The notes beneath the pieces were generated by a model. The model did not search any database. It had not been told where the DNA came from and saw only the letters and a program-made list of their open reading frames with translations. The translations under genes and the position numbers were made by a program. A DNA stretch of 19,102 nt, taken from assembly GCA_028684435.1 (NCBI GenBank), contig JAQUFX010000021.1, forward strand, positions 1 to 19,102. The letters run 5' to 3'. This stretch comes from Bacilli bacterium. GTDB taxonomy: Bacteria > Bacillota_I > Bacilli_A > RF39 > UBA660. Positions 1 through 7,117 of this stretch are shown here, one piece after another. Within the stretch, counting starts at the first letter, position 1. The number at the start of each line of letters is the position of its first letter.

Positions 1-13
1 TATTATATTGCCG

Positions 14-43
14 AAAAAAAATAAGAAGCAAGGTATGCTTCTT
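14..43 (-). terminator. Intrinsic terminator after the DUF378 gene
   Basis: A perfect 8-bp stem, AAGAAGCA (23-30) with TGCTTCTT (36-43), has a 5-nt loop. On the minus strand it is followed by a run of T (the A run at 14-20 on +). The stem begins directly after the stop codon at 44-46. The same AAGAAGC/GCTTCTT core recurs in the terminator at 9728-9759. Confidence 0.8.
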
Positions 44-247
44 TTAATCTGCTCGGTCTAAATCCATTAATAATATTCCTATATTGACAAGACTTGTTAG
101 TCCTACTAGAGAATATATAATTCTTGGAATGACTGACTCAGCACTAAAAATAGCTTCAACTAAATTGAAATCAAGAAGACCAATTAAGCCCCATGTTATA
201 CCACCTATAATAGTAATACTTAAGCAAATTTTTTGTAATATTGTCAT
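44..247 (-). CDS. DUF378 family small membrane protein (YuzA-like)
   Basis: A 67-residue protein with two hydrophobic segments (about residues 8-25 and 42-61). It carries the pattern typical of DUF378/COG2155: a Trp-Gly pair (W19-G20) leading into GLLDFNLVEAIF, then a second segment with RIIYSLVGL. The family occurs in many Firmicutes and its function is unknown; it is presumed to be an integral membrane protein. The ATG is well supported by an AGAGGT Shine-Dalgarno about seven bases upstream on the minus strand. The gene stands alone, diverges from the lipoprotein gene to its right, and is closed on the left by a hairpin terminator directly after its stop codon. The family call is by sequence pattern from memory and is fairly firm; no role can be deduced from the neighbourhood. 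Confidence 0.85.
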   Translation of the reverse strand: MTILQKICLSITIIGGITWGLIGLLDFNLVEAIFSAESVIPRIIYSLVGLTSLVNIGILLMDLDRAD

Positions 248-331
248 ACCTAACCTCTTTTCTTACTTTTAGTATGAGTAAATATGAATAAATTATACAT
301 TTAAAAATATATTTTAATGTAGGAGGTTAAG

Positions 332-1333
332 ATGAAAAAATATATAGTATTATTTATATCATTATTATTATTAACAGGTTGCGGGAAAGGAGACTCTAAT
401 AATGTAAAAGAAGACTTTATTAAAAATATCGAAAAAAGGAATTCTTATTTAATTAAAGGTACTATGAATATTATTAGTAATGAAGATACCTTTTCTTATA
501 ATATAACAGCAGCTAAAAGTAAAGAAAATTATCGCGTAAATTTAGTTAACACTATTAATAATCATGAACAAGTAATTTTAAAAAGTGAAGAAGGAGTATA
601 TGTAGTAACACCATCTTTAAATAAAAGTTTTAAATTTCAATCAGAATGGCCAGATAATGGTTCGCAAGCTTATTTATTAAATTCTTTAGTAGATGATATA
701 AAAACTGATACTGAAAGTAAAGTCGAAAAAAGTGAAAATGGTTATATTATTACCGCTAAAGTAAACTATCCCAATAATGCTAATTTAGTAAGTGAAAAAA
801 TTTATGTCGATGATAAAAGAGAAATTCAAAAGGTAGAAGTATTAGATAGTTCTGGTAATATAAAAATCACAGTAACATTTACAAGTATCAATTATAAACC
901 ATCATTTAAGGAAGATTACTTTAAATTAGAAAGTTTAATAGATGATGAATGCTGTGAAGAAGATGAAGAAACGAGTAAAACAATTGATGAAATAATTTAT
1001 CCATTGTATTTACCAACTAATACTTATTTATCTAGTAAAAACACAATTAATACTGATGCAGGTAATAGAGTAATATTAACATTTACAGGAGAATCACCAT
1101 TTACCTTAATTGAAGAAGTAGCAGCACCTAAAAATGAATTTGAAATAATACCCGTATATGGAGAACCTTTAATGCTAAATGATACTTTTGGAGCATTAAG
1201 TGCCAATTCATTATATTGGACCAGTAATAAAATTGATTATTATATATCAAGTGAAAAATTATCAAGTACAGAATTATTAACTATAGCCGAAAGCATATCA
1301 ACTGGATCATTAACTGTAGCTGGAGAAAAATAA
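332..1333 (+). CDS. LolA/GerS-like lipoprotein with DUF4367-like C-terminus
   Basis: A 333-residue secreted lipoprotein. The signal peptide ends in a lipobox LLTGC with C17 as the lipidated cysteine. Residues about 25-200 look like the LolA-type beta-sheet fold found in Firmicute 'outer membrane lipoprotein-sorting' proteins such as B. subtilis YdcC and C. difficile GerS: repeated short strands, DxFxxNIEK near the start and EKIYVDDKREIQKVEVLD in the middle. An acidic linker with a Cys pair (C207-C208, within DDECCEEDEE) joins this to a C-terminal domain whose end (YWTSNKIDYYISSEKLSS, then ELLTIAESI) resembles DUF4367. Firmicutes lack an outer membrane, so the protein probably acts at the cytoplasmic membrane or cell wall. 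Some family members serve spore formation or germination, which would suit the nearby spo0A; that link is inference. The start is set by AGGAGG (321-326), five bases before the ATG. A terminator follows the stop, so the gene is monocistronic. Confidence 0.75.
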   Translation: MKKYIVLFISLLLLTGCGKGDSNNVKEDFIKNIEKRNSYLIKGTMNIISNEDTFSYNITAAKSKENYRVNLVNTINNHEQVILKSEEGVYVVTPSLNKSFKFQSEWPDNGSQAYLLNSLVDDIKTDTESKVEKSENGYIITAKVNYPNNANLVSEKIYVDDKREIQKVEVLDSSGNIKITVTFTSINYKPSFKEDYFKLESLIDDECCEEDEETSKTIDEIIYPLYLPTNTYLSSKNTINTDAGNRVILTFTGESPFTLIEEVAAPKNEFEIIPVYGEPLMLNDTFGALSANSLYWTSNKIDYYISSEKLSSTELLTIAESISTGSLTVAGEK

Positions 1334-1352
1334 ATGCGCAAGCATTTTTTTT
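1332..1352 (+). terminator. Intrinsic terminator after the lipoprotein gene
   Basis: A 6-bp stem, AAATGC (1332-1337) with GCATTT (1342-1347), is closed by a GCAA tetraloop (GNRA type) and runs into eight consecutive T (1345-1352). Its 5' arm starts inside the stop codon. Confidence 0.75.
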
Positions 1353-1411
1353 ATGTAATAAAATAATTAAAATATATAGATTATAATATTAAAAAAATTT
1401 CAGAATAGTAA

Positions 1412-1440
1412 TTGTAAGTTAAAAATATTAGTGATATAAT
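1412..1440 (+). promoter_or_regulatory. Sigma-A-type promoter of the Hpt-REC gene
   Basis: The -35 is TTGTAA (1412-1417), followed by a 17-bp spacer and a perfect -10 TATAAT (1435-1440). TG at 1432-1433 makes it an extended -10. The ATG lies 22 bases past the -10, with a GTGAGGT ribosome binding site (1450-1456) between them. This is the clearest promoter in the window. Confidence 0.75.
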
Positions 1441-1461
1441 GAAAAAGAGTGAGGTTTTATA

Positions 1462-2274
1462 ATGATTAAGGATAAAAATATCCTAATTCAAAATGGCGTG
1501 GATTTAAATAAGAGTTTAGAACTATTTGGAGACATGACAATGTATGATGAATCTCTTGGTGATTTTATGGCTGAAGTGGAAAATAAGCTATATAAAATAG
1601 CTCATTTTAAAGATGCTATAGATATGCCCAATTATGCTATCTTAGTTCATTCATTAAAAAGTGATGCTAAGTATTTTGGTTTTACTAAATTAGCTGAAAT
1701 TGCTTATGAACATGAATTAAAAAGTAAAGAAAAAAATATTATATTTGTTAATGATAATTATAATATATTAATGGATGAAGCAAACCGAATTGTCGAACTA
1801 GTTAAGAAATATTTATCATCAGGCAATAATACTGTTTTACCTTTAATAAAAAATGAAGATACTAATAAAGTAGTTTCAATAGATAGTAATAAAAAAACTA
1901 TTTTAGCAGCTGATGATTCCGAAATCATTATTAATTTTATAAAAAAGATATTTGCTAATGAATATAATTTATTATTTGCTAGTGATGGGGAAGAAGCAAT
2001 TAATTATATAAACCAAAATTCTAATTATAAGATTGTGGCTTTTTTATTAGATTTAAATATGCCAAAAGTAGATGGATTTAAAGTTCTTGAATTTATGAAA
2101 GAAAATAATTTATTTAAAGATATTCCAGTTTCAATAGTTACTGGTAATGATTCAAGAGAAATTAATTTAAATGCTTTTGAGTATCCAATCGTTGATATTT
2201 TAAAAAAACCATTTACTCCTGAAGCAGTTAAAAATATTGTTGAAAGAACAATAAATTTTAAACAAAGATATTAA
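1462..2274 (+). CDS. Hpt-receiver fusion phosphotransfer protein
   Basis: A 270-residue cytoplasmic protein with two phosphorelay domains and no kinase ATPase. Residues about 1-118 form an Hpt-like helical domain; the signature HSLKSDAKYFGF puts the phosphorylatable histidine at H63 (typical Hpt motif HxLKGxAxxxG). After a short linker, residues about 146-265 form a canonical receiver domain. Visible there are the acidic pair D151-D152, the phospho-acceptor D197 in LLDLNMP, T227 in IVTG and K249 before Pro in KKPF. All catalytic positions are present, so both domains should be active. In the family such proteins pass phosphate between His and Asp; the donor kinase is not in this window. The gene has its own promoter and terminator and lies directly upstream of spo0A on the same strand. 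A role in feeding Spo0A, like Spo0F plus Spo0B in Bacillus, is inference. Confidence 0.85.
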   Translation: MIKDKNILIQNGVDLNKSLELFGDMTMYDESLGDFMAEVENKLYKIAHFKDAIDMPNYAILVHSLKSDAKYFGFTKLAEIAYEHELKSKEKNIIFVNDNYNILMDEANRIVELVKKYLSSGNNTVLPLIKNEDTNKVVSIDSNKKTILAADDSEIIINFIKKIFANEYNLLFASDGEEAINYINQNSNYKIVAFLLDLNMPKVDGFKVLEFMKENNLFKDIPVSIVTGNDSREINLNAFEYPIVDILKKPFTPEAVKNIVERTINFKQRY

Positions 2275-2292
2275 AAATTATATCTTTTTTTT
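2264..2292 (+). terminator. Intrinsic terminator after the Hpt-REC gene
   Basis: An 8-bp stem, AAAGATAT (2264-2271) with ATATCTTT (2280-2287), has an 8-nt loop and runs into eight T (2285-2292). The stop codon spans the junction of the 5' arm and the loop. Spo0A therefore probably needs its own promoter. Confidence 0.65.
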
Positions 2293-2301
2293 ATTATAAT
2301 A

Positions 2302-2354
2302 TTCGACATAGTTTGACAACTATTTACACATATTGACAAAACTTGTCAATATGT
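2302..2354 (+). promoter_or_regulatory. 0A-box-like operator array upstream of spo0A
   Basis: Four 7-base sites start exactly 10 bp apart: TTCGACA (2302), TTTGACA (2312), ATTTACA (2322) and ATTGACA (2332). Read in reverse against the Bacillus 0A box TGTCGAA they match 7/7, 6/7, 4/7 and 5/7. The fourth is also the left half of a perfect inverted repeat, ACATATTGACAA (2328-2339) and TTGTCAATATGT (2343-2354), with a 3-bp centre. In B. subtilis, tandem 0A boxes spaced by one helical turn bind a Spo0A dimer, so autoregulation is the natural reading. The pattern is seen directly; the binding is inferred. Confidence 0.55.
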
Positions 2355-2381
2355 TTTATGGATTGTTGACGCATTTTATAT

Positions 2382-2387
2382 TATAAT
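2382..2387 (+). promoter_or_regulatory. Possible spo0A -10 element
   Basis: A perfect TATAAT lies 32 bases before the spo0A ATG. No acceptable -35 hexamer is found 16-18 bp upstream, which would fit a promoter that depends on an activator bound to the array at 2302-2354. TATAAT is common by chance in DNA this AT-rich, so the call is tentative. Confidence 0.35.
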
Positions 2388-2419
2388 AACCATAGCGTGA
2401 AGTATAGAAGGGAAAATAA

Positions 2420-3178
2420 ATGGAAAAGAAAATACGCGTTTTTATGGTTGATGACAATCAAGAAGTTGTTAAAGCAGTAAATGAGTATTTTAGTAGTCAC
2501 GCAGTAATAGATGTAATAGGTAGTGCAAATGATGGAGAGGATGCTTTAAATCAATTAATATTAAATCAAGATTTTTATGATATTATCGTTATGGATTTAA
2601 TAATACCTAAAATGGATGGTTTAAGTGTACTTGAAGAATTGAAAAAGCGAGGAATTAATAAGAAAAGTATAATTATTACTGGTATGAATTCACTAGAAAT
2701 AATAAAAAAATCGGCCGATATTGGGGTCAATTATTATATGTTAAAACCATTTAAATTTGAAGCTTTAGAAAACCATATAATAAATTCGGTAACCAATACT
2801 AGCACTGAATTAACAATTGCTAATCAAGATTTAAAACAAGCTATTACCACCTTATTACATTCTCTTGGTATACCTTCCCATATTAAAGGGTATATGTACA
2901 TTCGAGATGGTATTAGTTTAATGTATAACAAACCATCGATGATTGGTGCTATTACAAAAGAATTATATCCCGAAATAGCAGATAAATATGATACGACAAC
3001 AAGTAGGGTAGAACGTGCAATCCGTCATGCTATTGAAGTCAGCTGGAGTAGGGGAGATTATGATTTAATGGAAAATATTTTTGGTCACTCAGTCGATTAT
3101 GATCGAGCTAAACCAACTAATTCGGAATTTATTGCAACCCTTGCCGATAAATTAAGATTAGAACGAGCTTATGAATAA
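2420..3178 (+). CDS. spo0A: Sporulation master response regulator Spo0A
   Basis: A 252-residue two-domain response regulator. The receiver domain (about 4-125) has the acidic pair D11-D12, phospho-acceptor D59 in IIVMDLIIPKMDG, T87 in IIITG and K109 in LKPF. The C-terminal DNA-binding domain (about 140-250) is nearly identical in pattern to Bacillus Spo0A: TTSRVERAIRHAIEVSWSRG (about 193-212) is the recognition helix region, and AKPTNSEFIA with ADKLRLE closes the domain. Phosphorylated Spo0A dimers bind 0A boxes and start sporulation or related stationary-phase programmes. B. subtilis Spo0A is 267 residues, so this copy is complete and slightly short. AGAAGGG (2406-2412) supports the ATG. The usual partner spoIVB is not upstream; an Hpt-REC gene is. 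Whether this organism still makes spores cannot be told from the window. Confidence 0.96.
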   Translation: MEKKIRVFMVDDNQEVVKAVNEYFSSHAVIDVIGSANDGEDALNQLILNQDFYDIIVMDLIIPKMDGLSVLEELKKRGINKKSIIITGMNSLEIIKKSADIGVNYYMLKPFKFEALENHIINSVTNTSTELTIANQDLKQAITTLLHSLGIPSHIKGYMYIRDGISLMYNKPSMIGAITKELYPEIADKYDTTTSRVERAIRHAIEVSWSRGDYDLMENIFGHSVDYDRAKPTNSEFIATLADKLRLERAYE

Positions 3179-3189
3179 AAATTAAATAT

Positions 3190-3230
3190 AATCCTCATTA
3201 TATACATAAAATATATAAGGAGGATTTTTT
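3190..3230 (+). terminator. spo0A terminator-like hairpin embedding the next gene's ribosome binding site
   Basis: Outer stem AATCCTC (3190-3196) pairs with GAGGATT (3220-3226); an A/G mismatch follows, then inner stem TTATATA (3198-3204) pairs with TATATAA (3212-3218) around a 7-nt loop. Six T (3225-3230) follow, as in an intrinsic terminator. The 3' arm contains AAGGAGG (3217-3223), the Shine-Dalgarno of the gene at 3233, so read-through RNA would hide that site. A TATAAT at 3187-3192 overlaps the 5' arm and could start transcripts lacking that arm, but it has no clear -35. Confidence 0.65.
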
Positions 3231-3232
3231 AT

Positions 3233-4936
3233 ATGAATAAATGTTATAATGCTGCCGTAAATAAAATATTAAATGATGCAGAAAAAGAAATGCTAGTTTT
3301 AAAACATCCCTATGTAGGAACAGAGCATTTATTATTATCTTTACTTAAGAAAGAAAAAATAAAAAATATATGCAATAAGTATAATTTGACCTATCATAAT
3401 TTTAAAACTGAATTACTTAATATAGTTGGTTCTTCATCTAAACAAAGCGAAATAATTCTTTATACCCCATTATTAAAATTAATTATTAATAAAGCTTTTG
3501 ATAAATCTTATGATGATAAAAAAGAATTAAATGAAATATATTTATTTTCATCTCTTATAAATGAAAATGAAGGTATAGCATTAAGAATTATCGATAATAT
3601 GGGAATAGATTTAAAAGAACTTAATAAAGAATTAACTAAACCCAAAATAGCTTATGAATTAGGAATTAATTTAAATGATAAAGAAATTGATAAAATATTA
3701 TTGAGAGAAAAAGAAATTGAAGAAGTGATGCAAATATTATTACGAAGAAATAAAAACAATCCTTTATTAATTGGTAAAGCTGGAGTAGGTAAAACAGCTA
3801 TTGTTGAAGAACTTGCTCGAAGGATAAAATTTGGAGAGGTACCAGATAATCTTAAAAATAAAGAAATAATTTTAATTAATACCAGCACTTTAATAGCAGG
3901 TACAAAGTACCGAGGTGAATTTGAAGAAAGGGTCAATAATTTAATTAAAGAAGTTATTAATAATAAAAATGTTATCTTATTTATTGATGAAATTCATAAT
4001 ATTGTTAAAACGGGTGCATCAGATGGGTCAATAGATGCTGCTAACATATTAAAACCTTATTTAGCTAGAGGGGATTTATCTATAATTGGTGCTACTACAG
4101 TAGAAGAATATAATGAATTTATAAAAAAAGATTCAGCTTTAAATCGAAGATTTGCAACTATTAAAGTTAATGAACCTACTAATGAAGATATGAAATTTAT
4201 CTTAATGAAAATAAAAAAAGGCTTTGAAGAGCATTATAATTTGAAAATAAGTAAAGAATCAATACTATATTTAATTAATATGGCAGATGATTATTTTCAA
4301 AACTTATATAATCCTGACAAATGTATTGATATTTTAGATTCAGTATGTTCAAAAAAAGTATTAGATAATTTTAATAAAAATAATAAAGATAATAAAATAA
4401 GAGAAGAAGATATTAAAAAAATAATCTTCTCGCGAATTAATTTACATCACATAAATAAAGAAAAAATTGATAATATAAAAGGAGAATTATTATCTAAATA
4501 TAATGAACAAATATTAAAAAATGTTTTAAATATTATTAAAGATAATAAACCTAATAAATATATGATCTTATCAGGAGCTGATCGAAAAAAGAAAGAAGAA
4601 TTAATTAAAGTAATATCTAAAAAATTATTTATTAATTTAATAAATGTAGATTGCACTGAATTTAATGATGAATATAGTTTAAATAAATTAATTGCTAATA
4701 ATTATTTATATGATCAAATAAATGAAAATCCTTATTCGATAATTTTATTTAATAATTATGAATGTGCTAATAAAGTTCTTTTTAACTTAATTAATACTAT
4801 GATTAATAATGGATATATCACTAATAATCGAAATGAGAAATTGCTTCTTAATAACATCGTTATATTTATTTTGGATAATAAAACTAATTCAAGTATTGGA
4901 TTTAATAATAAAAAACACCTTTTATTTGCTAATTAA
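3233..4936 (+). CDS. ClpC-like AAA+ protein with degenerate, truncated second ATPase domain
   Basis: A 567-residue Clp/Hsp100 relative; ClpC is normally about 810. Residues 1-145 are a Clp N-domain (HPYVGTEHLLLSLL at 25-38). The first AAA+ module is intact: Walker A GKAGVGKT (181-188), pore loop KYRG (225-228), Walker B ILFIDE (248-253), sensor GATT (287-290) and arginine fingers at R305-R306. The ClpC middle domain is missing. The second module (about 441-567) aligns to ClpC D2 but has lost its catalytic residues: GPTGVGKT has become GADRKKKE (448-455), and the Walker B Asp-Glu has become N507-N508 in PYSIILFNNYE. The chain stops ten residues after IGF (555-557), where ClpC has its ClpP-docking loop, so the sensor-2 part is absent. 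cysS begins 30 bases later, leaving no room for a frameshifted remainder. It may be an adaptor-like or single-ring ATPase; its function is unproven. Confidence 0.85.
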   Translation: MNKCYNAAVNKILNDAEKEMLVLKHPYVGTEHLLLSLLKKEKIKNICNKYNLTYHNFKTELLNIVGSSSKQSEIILYTPLLKLIINKAFDKSYDDKKELNEIYLFSSLINENEGIALRIIDNMGIDLKELNKELTKPKIAYELGINLNDKEIDKILLREKEIEEVMQILLRRNKNNPLLIGKAGVGKTAIVEELARRIKFGEVPDNLKNKEIILINTSTLIAGTKYRGEFEERVNNLIKEVINNKNVILFIDEIHNIVKTGASDGSIDAANILKPYLARGDLSIIGATTVEEYNEFIKKDSALNRRFATIKVNEPTNEDMKFILMKIKKGFEEHYNLKISKESILYLINMADDYFQNLYNPDKCIDILDSVCSKKVLDNFNKNNKDNKIREEDIKKIIFSRINLHHINKEKIDNIKGELLSKYNEQILKNVLNIIKDNKPNKYMILSGADRKKKEELIKVISKKLFINLINVDCTEFNDEYSLNKLIANNYLYDQINENPYSIILFNNYECANKVLFNLINTMINNGYITNNRNEKLLLNNIVIFILDNKTNSSIGFNNKKHLLFAN

Positions 4937-4966
4937 AAATGATAAAATAATTAATGGAGGTATGTT

Positions 4967-6361
4967 ATGAAGTTTTATAATACTTTAACTAAAAAAGTTG
5001 ATGAATTTATTCCTCACAAAGAAGGAGAAGTTATATTTTATACATGTGGCCCGACCGTTTATTATGATCAACATATAGGTAATATGCGTAATTATATAAA
5101 CCACGATGTCTTAGATAAAACCTTAAGATTATTAGGCTATAAAGTTACTAGAATAATGAATATAACTGATGTTGGACATTTATCCGATGATTCTGATTAT
5201 GGCGATGACAAGATGGTTAAAGCTGCTCAAAAAGAAAATAAAACAGTTATGGATATAGCTGCATATTATACGGAAAGATTTTTTATTGATTTTGATTTAG
5301 TTAATAATAAAGTGCCTGAAATAGTATCACCTGCTACTTTGCATATTGATACATATATTAAAATGATAACATCTTTAATCGAAAAAGAATATGCTTATTT
5401 AGCTGGGGGTAATGTTTATTTTGATACCTCAAAGTTAACCAATTATTACCAATTAACTAATCATAAAGAAGATGAATTATTAATTGGAGCTAGAGAAGGA
5501 GTAGAAAAAGATCTAAATAAAAAGAATCAAGCTGACTTCGTTCTTTGGTTTACAAAATCTAAATTTGATAATCAAGAATTAAAATGGGAATCTCCTTGGG
5601 GTACAGGATATCCTGGATGGCATATTGAATGTTCAGGAATATGCATGGATCACGGTGGAGAATATATCGATATTCATGGTGGTGGAGTAGATAATATATT
5701 TCCTCATCATACAAATGAAATAGCTCAAAGTGAGGCTTATGTTGGTCATAAGTGGTGTAATTATTGGTTTCATAACGAACATTTATTAGATGAAACAGGA
5801 AAAATGAGTAAAAGTAAGGGAGCTGCTTTAACAGTATCATTATTAAAAGAAAAAGGATATAATCCTTTAGCATTTAGATATATGTGCTTAAATAGTCATT
5901 ATCGCAGTCAATTAATATTTAGTTTTACTTCGTTAAATAGTGCTGAGCAAGCTTATAAAAAATTAATAAACAAAATATCTTTAATTAAAAAAGAAGGTGA
6001 TTTAGATGAATCAGCTTTTAACTTCTATATCGGTAAATTTATTAATTGTTTAGAAGATGATTTAAATGTTGCTAATGCCATAACAGTAATTTATGATTTA
6101 TTAAAAAATGATATGGTTAATGGTTTTACTAAATTAGAATTAATACAGGATTTTGATAAAGTGTTAAGTTTAGATTTATTAAAAAAAGAAGAATTAAGTA
6201 AAGATCATGATAATATAATGGCTCTTATTAAGTCAAGAGGTAAAGCTAAAAATCAAAAAGATTTTGAACTAGCTGATTCGATAAGAAATGAATTATTAGA
6301 AAAAGGTATCTTGTTAATCGATACCAAAGAAGGTACAATATATAAAGAGGTAGGTAAATAA
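4967..6361 (+). CDS. cysS: Cysteinyl-tRNA synthetase
   Basis: A 464-residue class I synthetase that charges tRNA-Cys with cysteine in the cytoplasm, using ATP. The N-terminal FYTCGPTVYY holds zinc ligand C27. HIGN (36-39) is the usual CysRS form of the HIGH motif. GWHIECSGI carries C222, and FPHHTNEIAQSEA carries the other zinc ligands (H247 or H248, and E251). GKMSKSKG (278-285) is the second ATP-binding signature. The C-terminal helical domain, ending with RGKAKNQKDFELADSIRNELLEKGI, is complete and the length is normal (about 465). GGAGG (4956-4960) lies six bases before the ATG. It is 30 bases after the ClpC-like gene and one base before the protease gene, so the three look co-transcribed. 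No T-box leader precedes it. Confidence 0.97.
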   Translation: MKFYNTLTKKVDEFIPHKEGEVIFYTCGPTVYYDQHIGNMRNYINHDVLDKTLRLLGYKVTRIMNITDVGHLSDDSDYGDDKMVKAAQKENKTVMDIAAYYTERFFIDFDLVNNKVPEIVSPATLHIDTYIKMITSLIEKEYAYLAGGNVYFDTSKLTNYYQLTNHKEDELLIGAREGVEKDLNKKNQADFVLWFTKSKFDNQELKWESPWGTGYPGWHIECSGICMDHGGEYIDIHGGGVDNIFPHHTNEIAQSEAYVGHKWCNYWFHNEHLLDETGKMSKSKGAALTVSLLKEKGYNPLAFRYMCLNSHYRSQLIFSFTSLNSAEQAYKKLINKISLIKKEGDLDESAFNFYIGKFINCLEDDLNVANAITVIYDLLKNDMVNGFTKLELIQDFDKVLSLDLLKKEELSKDHDNIMALIKSRGKAKNQKDFELADSIRNELLEKGILLIDTKEGTIYKEVGK

Positions 6362-6362
6362 T

Positions 6363-7031
6363 ATGAATAGTATAATATATTTTATTTTAATTTTATTAAT
6401 TCCCTTAGCAGCGCAGTTATTTGTAAGTTCTTCATATGGAAAATATAAAAAAATAGAAAATAGCCAAAGAATAACAGGTTATGATATAGCTCGCAGGATG
6501 CTAGATAATAACGGTTTAAAAAATATGTATGTCGTAATTACTGATGGAACAATGAGCGATCATTATGATCCGAAAAGAAAAACCGTTAGATTATCTGATG
6601 ATGTATATAATGGAACTAGTATTGCAGCTTTAGCAATAGCAGCTCATGAAACAGGACATGCTTTGCAAGATAAAGATGGATATTTATATATGAAAATTAG
6701 GAGCTTTATTTTTCCTATAGTTAGTTTAGGGACTAAATTTGCTTATATCGTCTTATTAATTGGATTTATATTTCAAATGTTAGATCTTATTTGGCTTGGT
6801 ATATTATTAGTAGGACTTGGTTTTATATTTCAAGTTATAACATTACCAGTTGAGTTTAATGCTAGTGCGAGAGCTAAAGAAGAAATAATGAAATATAATT
6901 TTGCTTCTTCAGAAGATTTGTCAGGTGTAAATAAAATGTTAAAAGCAGCCGCATATACTTATGTTGCTGGGGTGCTAGCAAGTGCTTTAGAACTCCTAAG
7001 ATTAATTTCTATTGTAAGTGGTCGAGATTAA
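6363..7031 (+). CDS. YugP-type membrane zinc metallopeptidase
   Basis: A 222-residue integral membrane protein of the Zn_peptidase_2 (YugP) family. It has an N-terminal membrane segment (about 4-22), then the zinc-binding HEXXH as H95-E96-T-G-H99 in AIAAHETGHALQ. Two further membrane segments follow (about 115-135 and 140-160), with a likely third zinc ligand E164 in PVEFNASARA. It ends in a hydrophobic stretch, ALELLRLI. The family has a predicted zinc-protease active site but no well-defined substrate. GAGGT (6348-6352) lies inside the end of cysS, and the ATG begins one base after the cysS stop, so translational coupling is likely. The cysS neighbourhood gives no clear hint of function. 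The family assignment is firm. Confidence 0.9.
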   Translation: MNSIIYFILILLIPLAAQLFVSSSYGKYKKIENSQRITGYDIARRMLDNNGLKNMYVVITDGTMSDHYDPKRKTVRLSDDVYNGTSIAALAIAAHETGHALQDKDGYLYMKIRSFIFPIVSLGTKFAYIVLLIGFIFQMLDLIWLGILLVGLGFIFQVITLPVEFNASARAKEEIMKYNFASSEDLSGVNKMLKAAAYTYVAGVLASALELLRLISIVSGRD

Positions 7032-7038
7032 TAAATAG

Positions 7039-7064
7039 AAAGGTGCTATAATTTAGCATTTTTT
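7039..7064 (+). terminator. Weak intrinsic terminator after the protease gene
   Basis: A 5-bp core, TGCTA (7044-7048) with TAGCA (7054-7058), is extended by G-U and A-U pairs between AAAGG and the following T run (7059-7064). The loop is 5 nt. It would end the clp-cysS-protease transcript. Confidence 0.5.
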
Positions 7065-7117
7065 AATGGAAAAAAATGTTATACTTATTATATTAAATTA
7101 GACAAGAGGTTAACGAT

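Noticed and set aside
1791..1797. A perfect 0A box TGTCGAA, with another at 9503-9509
   Set aside because: Both are inside coding sequence and isolated, so a single 7-mer match is weak evidence here. This is why the spo0A array is judged on its phasing and not on one site.
4907..4966. Possible frameshift hiding the rest of ClpC after 4936
   Set aside because: Only 30 bases separate the stop from cysS, and they hold its ribosome binding site; no Clp C-terminal sequence is present in any frame.
4937..4966. T-box riboswitch before cysS
   Set aside because: The gap is far too short for a T-box leader and holds no specifier or antiterminator structure.
5559..5873. A 104-codon open frame on the minus strand inside cysS
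   Set aside because: It lies wholly within a well-conserved synthetase gene, has low-complexity His/Tyr-rich content, and is a shadow of the real frame.
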